This document shows positions 59,642-64,000 of a stretch of DNA of 64,000 nt, in pieces; position 1 is the stretch's first letter; every line of letters begins with the position of its first letter. Origin of the DNA: Opitutus terrae PB90-1 (lineage in GTDB: Bacteria; Verrucomicrobiota; Verrucomicrobiia; Opitutales; Opitutaceae); contig NC_010571.1 in assembly GCF_000019965.1 (NCBI RefSeq), forward strand, positions 2,055,001 through 2,119,000, written 5' to 3'. A program made the translations under genes and the position numbers. A model generated the notes under the pieces. It made no database searches, had not been told where the DNA came from, and saw nothing but the letters and a program-made list of their open reading frames with translations.

Positions 59642-62600
59642 TCAAGCCCGTCACTTCTTGGGGAATGCTCGAAGGGAATGGTGGGACGGAGCGGAGCGGG
59701 GCGATCCGCGCGCGTCGTTTATAGAAAGCCAGCCCGAACGCGGCCAGCCCGCAGAGTGCGGCGTAGGTGGACGGTTCAGGGATTGCGCTGGCGGTGAGTT
59801 CGAGCGTGCTGCCGACGAAGGCGAGCGAGTAGCTGTAGCCGGCGAGCGTGCTTCCGAACGAAAAGTCGGAGAGATCGAAGTCGCTGAGCGTGGTGCCCCC
59901 CGTGCTGAAATCGAAGAGCGTGTAGCTCGCGGCGGTGAAATCGCCGGCGTCGAAGAGATTGAGCGTGACGGTGCCGCTGGCCGGGCCGGTGAGTGTGCCG
60001 CCGGTAATGCGGATGAGATCGCTCGCCGCCGCGCCGAGCTCGAAGTTGAAGACCGCGCCAGCGTTAAGCGTGAGACCGTTGGTGAAGGTGAGCGTGCCGG
60101 GCGAGTTGCCGGGGGCGAGGATCGCGCCGGCGGCGAGCGTGGTCAGGCCGCCGACGGTGCCGTCGCCGCCGAGGAGTGCGCCGGATTGCACGGTGACATC
60201 GCCCGAGCCTGTGCCGCTGCCGGACGAATTGTTCACGAGAAACGAGCCGGCAGAGATCGTGACGGCACCCGTAGAGGTGTTTTCGCCATAGACGTAGACG
60301 GTGCCGGCGCCGAGTTTGGTGAGCGTGCCGCTGCCGCTGATCGCGCCGAGCGAGACGCTGTCGGGCGTGTTGATGACGAGCGCGGCTTGGTTGACGATCG
60401 CGCCGGAGACCGCGCCGGTGCTGGTGCCATCGCCGAGTTGCAGCGTGCCGGCGGAGATGGTGGTCGCGCCGGTGTAGCCGGTGTAGCTCGTGAGCGTGAG
60501 CGTGCCGCTGCCGAGTTTGGTGAACGTGCTGTTGCCGTCGTAGTCGCCGAAGCCGGAGGCGAAGGTCACGTCGCGGCCGTTGGTGTCGACGCGGTAGTCC
60601 TGGTGCACCGCGTAGGCCGAATTGAAGCGGTTGGAGTAGTCGGTGGTGTTGGCGGCGGTGAAGCGCAGCGTTCCGCCGGTGAAGTTGATTATCCCGGACG
60701 AGCCGAGCGCGTCGGCGGAACCAAGTTCGAGCGTGCCGGCGGCGAGCGTCGTGCCGCCGGTGTAGGTGTTGACGCCGGAGAGGGTGAGCGTGCCGCTGCC
60801 TGACTGCGTGAGCGCGCCGCTGCCGCTGACCGCGCCAGAGAACGTGACGGCGTCGCTGCGGTTGAAGGCGAGCGTGGCGAGGGAAGTGGAGAGCGTGACG
60901 TTGCCGGCGAGCGCGCCCGAGGTGCCGCCGTTGCCGAGTTGGAGCGTGCCGGCTTGGACGGTGGTGCCGCCGGTGTGCGAGGCGGCGCCGGTGAAAATCT
61001 GCGTGCTGGCGCCGTTCAGGGTGACCGCGCCGGTGCCGCTGAGATTGCCGGCGTAGGTGCGGCTACCGGAAGGCGAGAAGGTCAGCGCGGCGTTGTTGAC
61101 GATGTTGCCCATGAGCGCGCCGGCACCGTTGAGCGTCAGCGTGCCGGCGGAAATGGTGGTGGTGCCGGTAAACGTGTGGGCGCTGGTGAGCGTGAGCGTG
61201 CCCGCGCCCTGCTTGGTGACACTGCCGTTGCCGCTGATCACGCCCGCGTAGGTGGTGTTGTTGCTGCGGTTGAAGACGACCGAGCCGGCGTTGGCGATGT
61301 CGCCGGTAACGGAGCCGGAGGTGCTTCCGTTGCCGAGTTGGAGTGTCCCGTTGATGATCGTGGTGCCGCCGGTATAGGTGTGGTCGGCGGTGAAGATCGT
61401 GGCGCCGCCGCCGGTGCGCGTGACAGATCCCGCGCCGCTGATGACGCCGCCGTAGGTGAGATCGCTGCTGCGGTAGAGGAGCAGCCCGGTGCCCGAGGCG
61501 AGGCTGATATTGCCCGCAACGGAGCCGGCGGCGGAGTTGGCGCCGAGCTGAAGCGTGCCGGCCGAGACGGTGGTCGTGCCCGTGTAGGTATTGTTCGCGG
61601 TAAGGATGAGCGAGCCGGAGCCGGATTTTTCGAGACTGCCGCCGGTGCTGGCGAGCGCGGAGGCGAGGGTTGCGTCCCGGCTGCCGGTATCGAGGCGGAA
61701 CACCTGGCCCGCCGCGGAGCTGAAACGGCTGGAGTAGTCGGTCGGGCTGACCGTGCCGAAGCGGAGCGTGCCGCCGGAGAACGTGATCGTGCCGGAGGAA
61801 CCAAGGGCGCTGGCGCTGCCGAGCTCGAGCGTGCCGGCGCTGAGCGTCGTGGTGCCGGTGGAGGTGTTGGCGCCGGTGAGCGTGAGCGTGCCGGCGCCGA
61901 GTTTCGTGACGGAGCCCGCGCCGCTGAGAATGCCGTCGTAGCTGGTGGCGTCGCTGCGGTTGAAGATGAGCGCGGCGTCATTGGCGATGTTGCCGAGGAC
62001 ATAGCCCGCGGTGCCGCCTGCGCCGATCCGGAGCGTGCCGCCGGAGATCGTGGTGGCGCCGCTGGCATTGTTGTTGGTCGCGAGCGTGAGCGTGCCGGTG
62101 CCGGATTTCGTGAACGTGCCTGAGCCGCTAATGGCGGAGGTGAGCATGACGCTGTCGCTGCGATTGAACACGAGGGCGCCGTTGTTCGTGATCGCGTGGG
62201 CGACGGAACTCCCAGTCTGGGCTTCGAAGGTGCCGGCGGAGATCGTGAGATTGCCCGTGCCGGAAAGACTACCGGTGAACTGGAGCGTGCCGGCGCCGGA
62301 TTTGGTGACGGTGCCGGCGTTCGCGAGGGTGTTGGCGAAGGCGAAGTCGTCGCTGCGGTTGAAGGCGAGGGTGGCGCCGGCGCCGACGGTGACGGTGCCG
62401 GACCAGGAGCCGGTGGTGCCGCCGTCGCCGATGGCGAGCGTCCCCTGGTTGACGGTGGACGTGGAGCCGTAGGAGTTCGAGCCGGTGAGCGTGAGCGTCC
62501 CGGCGCCGAATTTGACGAGCGAGTTGGCGTTGAGCGCGCTGGCGAGCGTCACGGCCTGGCCGTTGGTATCGAGGCGGTAGGAGCCGCTGCTGGCGAAGCG

Positions 62601-64000
62601 GGCGGAGTAGTCGGTGGTGTTCGCGCTGGTGAAGCGCAGCACGCCGCCGGAGAAGGTGAGCGTGCCGGCGGAGCCGAGGGCGTCGGCATGGCCGAGCTCG
62701 AGCGCGCCGGCGGCGAGGATGGTGCCGCCGGTGTAGGAGTTGGCGCCGCCGAGCGACAGGTTGCCCGAGCCGGCTTTCGTCACGGAGCCGGAGCCGCTGA
62801 TGACCTGGTTGAAGCTGGTGACGTTGGTGCGGTTGAAGACGAGGGCGGCGTCATTGACGATCGCGCCACCGACCGAGCCGCTGCTCGCGCTGCCATCGCC
62901 GAGCTGGAGCGTGCCGGCGGAAATCGTGGTGGTGCCGGTCGCGGTGTTGTTCGCGGTGAGGATCGTGGTGCCGGTGCCGGCCTGGACGATTGCGCCGGTG
63001 CCGGAGATCGTGCCGCCGTAGTTGTAGGTGTCGGTGCGGGCGAAGCGCAGGGTGGCGTTGTTGGTGGTGTTGCCGGCGCCGAGGGAGCCGGTGGTGCCGT
63101 CGTTGCCGACCTGCAACGTGCCGGCGGAAATGGTGGTGGTGCCGGTCGCGGTGTTGTTCGCGGTGAGGATCGTGGTGCCGGTGCCGGTTTGGCTGAAGCC
63201 GCCGGAGCCGCTGAGGGCACTGGCGAGGACGAGGGTGTCGCTGCGATTGACGGCGAGCGTGGTGCCGCTGGCGAGCGTGGCGGCGCCCGAGCCGAGCGCA
63301 CCGGATGTGCCGCCGGCACCGAGTTGGAGGGTGCCCTCGGACAGCGTGATGGCGCCGGTGTTGGTGCTGTCGCCGGTGAGCGTGAGCGTGCCGGCGCCGA
63401 GCTTCGTGAGCGTGCCGCTGCCAGTGATCGGGCCGCCGTAGGTGCTGGCGTCGCTGCGATTGAAGAGGAGGCCGGTGGACGCGGCGAGATCGACGGGCGC
63501 GGAGCCGAGCGAGCCGGAGGTGCCGCCGTTGCCTACCTGAAGATTGCCGGCGGAGACGGTGAACGTGCCGGTGGCGGTGCTGTCGCCGGTGAACGTGAGC
63601 GTGCCGGCGCCGAGTTTGGTGGTGGTCCCGGCGCCCGTGATGGACCCGGTGAAAGTGGTGTCGTTGCTGCGATTGAAGATCAGCGCGCTGTCGTTGACGA
63701 TCGTCCCGTAGAGCCCGCCGGAGGTGCCGCCGTTGCCGATTTGGAGCGTGCCGTTGGTGAGGGCGAAGGTGCCCTGAAACAGATTGTCGGCCGTGAGGGT
63801 GAGGGTGGTGTTGCTGAACTTCGTGAACGTGCCCTCGCCGTGGAGCAGGTTCGCGTAGGTGAAGTCGGCGGCTAGATAGAGTTCGAAGGTGGCGCCGCTG
63901 GAAATCGTGAGACTCGAGCCTGGGATGGCGGGCGTGTTCGGGTATTGCAGGGTCAGCGTGCCCGCGGAGACCGCGGTGCTGCCGGTGTAGGTGAGTGGGC
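59637..64000 (-). CDS. Giant autotransporter-repeat PEP-CTERM protein (5' end outside window)
   Basis: At least 1454 codons are visible and the frame is open to the window edge (I translated 63117-63414 and 63900-64000 and found no stop). The body consists of autotransporter-associated beta-strand (PATR-like) repeats: a unit of about 30-45 residues with TTTISAGTLQLGDG, NAALVFNRSD, ISGSGSVTKAGSGTLTL and a TANNTYTGTT turn. The end carries the usual APGNSPGTLTF closing motif, a short beta domain, and a PEP-CTERM signal: IPEPSTYAALCGLAAFGLAF then YKRRAR. Stretches of nearly identical DNA occur between repeats. The true start is beyond 64000. Confidence 0.92.
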   Translation of the reverse strand, partial: PLTYTGSTAVSAGTLTLQYPNTPAIPGSSLTISSGATFELYLAADFTYANLLHGEGTFTKFSNTTLTLTADNLFQGTFALTNGTLQIGNGGTSGGLYGTIVNDSALIFNRSNDTTFTGSITGAGTTTKLGAGTLTFTGDSTATGTFTVSAGNLQVGNGGTSGSLGSAPVDLAASTGLLFNRSDASTYGGPITGSGTLTKLGAGTLTLTGDSTNTGAITLSEGTLQLGAGGTSGALGSGAATLASGTTLAVNRSDTLVLASALSGSGGFSQTGTGTTILTANNTATGTTTISAGTLQVGNDGTTGSLGAGNTTNNATLRFARTDTYNYGGTISGTGAIVQAGTGTTILTANNTATGTTTISAGTLQLGDGSASSGSVGGAIVNDAALVFNRTNVTSFNQVISGSGSVTKAGSGNLSLGGANSYTGGTILAAGALELGHADALGSAGTLTFSGGVLRFTSANTTDYSARFASSGSYRLDTNGQAVTLASALNANSLVKFGAGTLTLTGSNSYGSTSTVNQGTLAIGDGGTTGSWSGTVTVGAGATLAFNRSDDFAFANTLANAGTVTKSGAGTLQFTGSLSGTGNLTISAGTFEAQTGSSVAHAITNNGALVFNRSDSVMLTSAISGSGTFTKSGTGTLTLATNNNASGATTISGGTLRIGAGGTAGYVLGNIANDAALIFNRSDATSYDGILSGAGSVTKLGAGTLTLTGANTSTGTTTLSAGTLELGSASALGSSGTITFSGGTLRFGTVSPTDYSSRFSSAAGQVFRLDTGSRDATLASALASTGGSLEKSGSGSLILTANNTYTGTTTVSAGTLQLGANSAAGSVAGNISLASGTGLLLYRSSDLTYGGVISGAGSVTRTGGGATIFTADHTYTGGTTIINGTLQLGNGSTSGSVTGDIANAGSVVFNRSNNTTYAGVISGNGSVTKQGAGTLTLTSAHTFTGTTTISAGTLTLNGAGALMGNIVNNAALTFSPSGSRTYAGNLSGTGAVTLNGASTQIFTGAASHTGGTTVQAGTLQLGNGGTSGALAGNVTLSTSLATLAFNRSDAVTFSGAVSGSGALTQSGSGTLTLSGVNTYTGGTTLAAGTLELGSADALGSSGIINFTGGTLRFTAANTTDYSNRFNSAYAVHQDYRVDTNGRDVTFASGFGDYDGNSTFTKLGSGTLTLTSYTGYTGATTISAGTLQLGDGTSTGAVSGAIVNQAALVINTPDSVSLGAISGSGTLTKLGAGTVYVYGENTSTGAVTISAGSFLVNNSSGSGTGSGDVTVQSGALLGGDGTVGGLTTLAAGAILAPGNSPGTLTFTNGLTLNAGAVFNFELGAAASDLIRITGGTLTGPASGTVTLNLFDAGDFTAASYTLFDFSTGGTTLSDFDLSDFSFGSTLAGYSYSLAFVGSTLELTASAIPEPSTYAALCGLAAFGLAFYKRRARIAPLRSVPPFPSSIPQEVTGLR

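Noticed and set aside
59658-63875. Gly/Ala/Glu-rich plus-strand frames opposite the giant PEP-CTERM gene (e.g. 60939-62123, 62196-63875)
   Set aside because: Antisense readings of a GC-rich repeat gene. The minus frame shows clear PATR-type repeats and a PEP-CTERM signal.

Overview
The window is GC-rich bacterial chromosome. It most resembles Verrucomicrobia, probably Opitutaceae. The grounds are three proteins ending in a PEP-CTERM sorting signal, one of them built from autotransporter-type beta-strand repeats, a long SecA with an inserted segment in its motor half, GH127 and PQQ-propeller secreted proteins, and dispersed palindromic repeats. The lineage is inferred from gene content only. 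I see no phage, plasmid, transposase or CRISPR.

Layout. 1-1512: end of an rRNA operon (23S 3' part, 5S, terminator). 1513-2124: gene-free stretch with two related hairpins before secA. 2125-9511: secA, a GT-C-like membrane protein that appears frameshifted, lnt, and a convergent TPR gene. 9521-14131 (-): a MacB/FtsX-type permease and a DesK/NarL-type two-component pair. 14210-17937: SDR, YjbQ, hemolysin-III protein, TspO, M20 peptidase. 17999-22885 (-): a 1628-residue secreted protein made almost wholly of Ala-rich heptads. 23252-32416: serine hydrolase, outer-membrane-like protein, PQQ propeller, DUF5666-like protein, DUF2937 protein, aldehyde dehydrogenase, GH127. 32758-35037: helical lipoprotein, DUF1328 protein, tRNA-Leu(CAG), a Cys-rich unknown. 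35038-39204: a second two-component pair, a lipoprotein resembling signal peptidase, an HDOD protein. 39350-44781: rarA, a small secreted protein, then ribB(A)-ribH-nusB-ftsY. 44852-49484: modB-modA, a DUF481-type protein, a WD40 protein, a cupin. 49481-64000: three PEP-CTERM proteins interleaved with a LuxR regulator/kinase pair, a very large hybrid sensor with its own LuxR regulator, and GtrA.

How it fits together. Many genes concern the envelope: export (secA, ftsY), lipoprotein maturation (lnt), surface proteins (PEP-CTERM, Ala-heptad giant) and sugar or cell-surface metabolism (GH127, GT-C, GtrA). Four signalling modules end in LuxR-type output domains.

Most unusual points: the giant alanine-heptad protein and a possible paralogous C-terminal remnant 3 kb away; a palindromic repeat sitting in frame inside both ftsY and a WD40 gene; a RibBA whose cyclohydrolase half has lost its zinc cysteines; and a lipoprotein with an apparent Ser/His signal-peptidase-like core.
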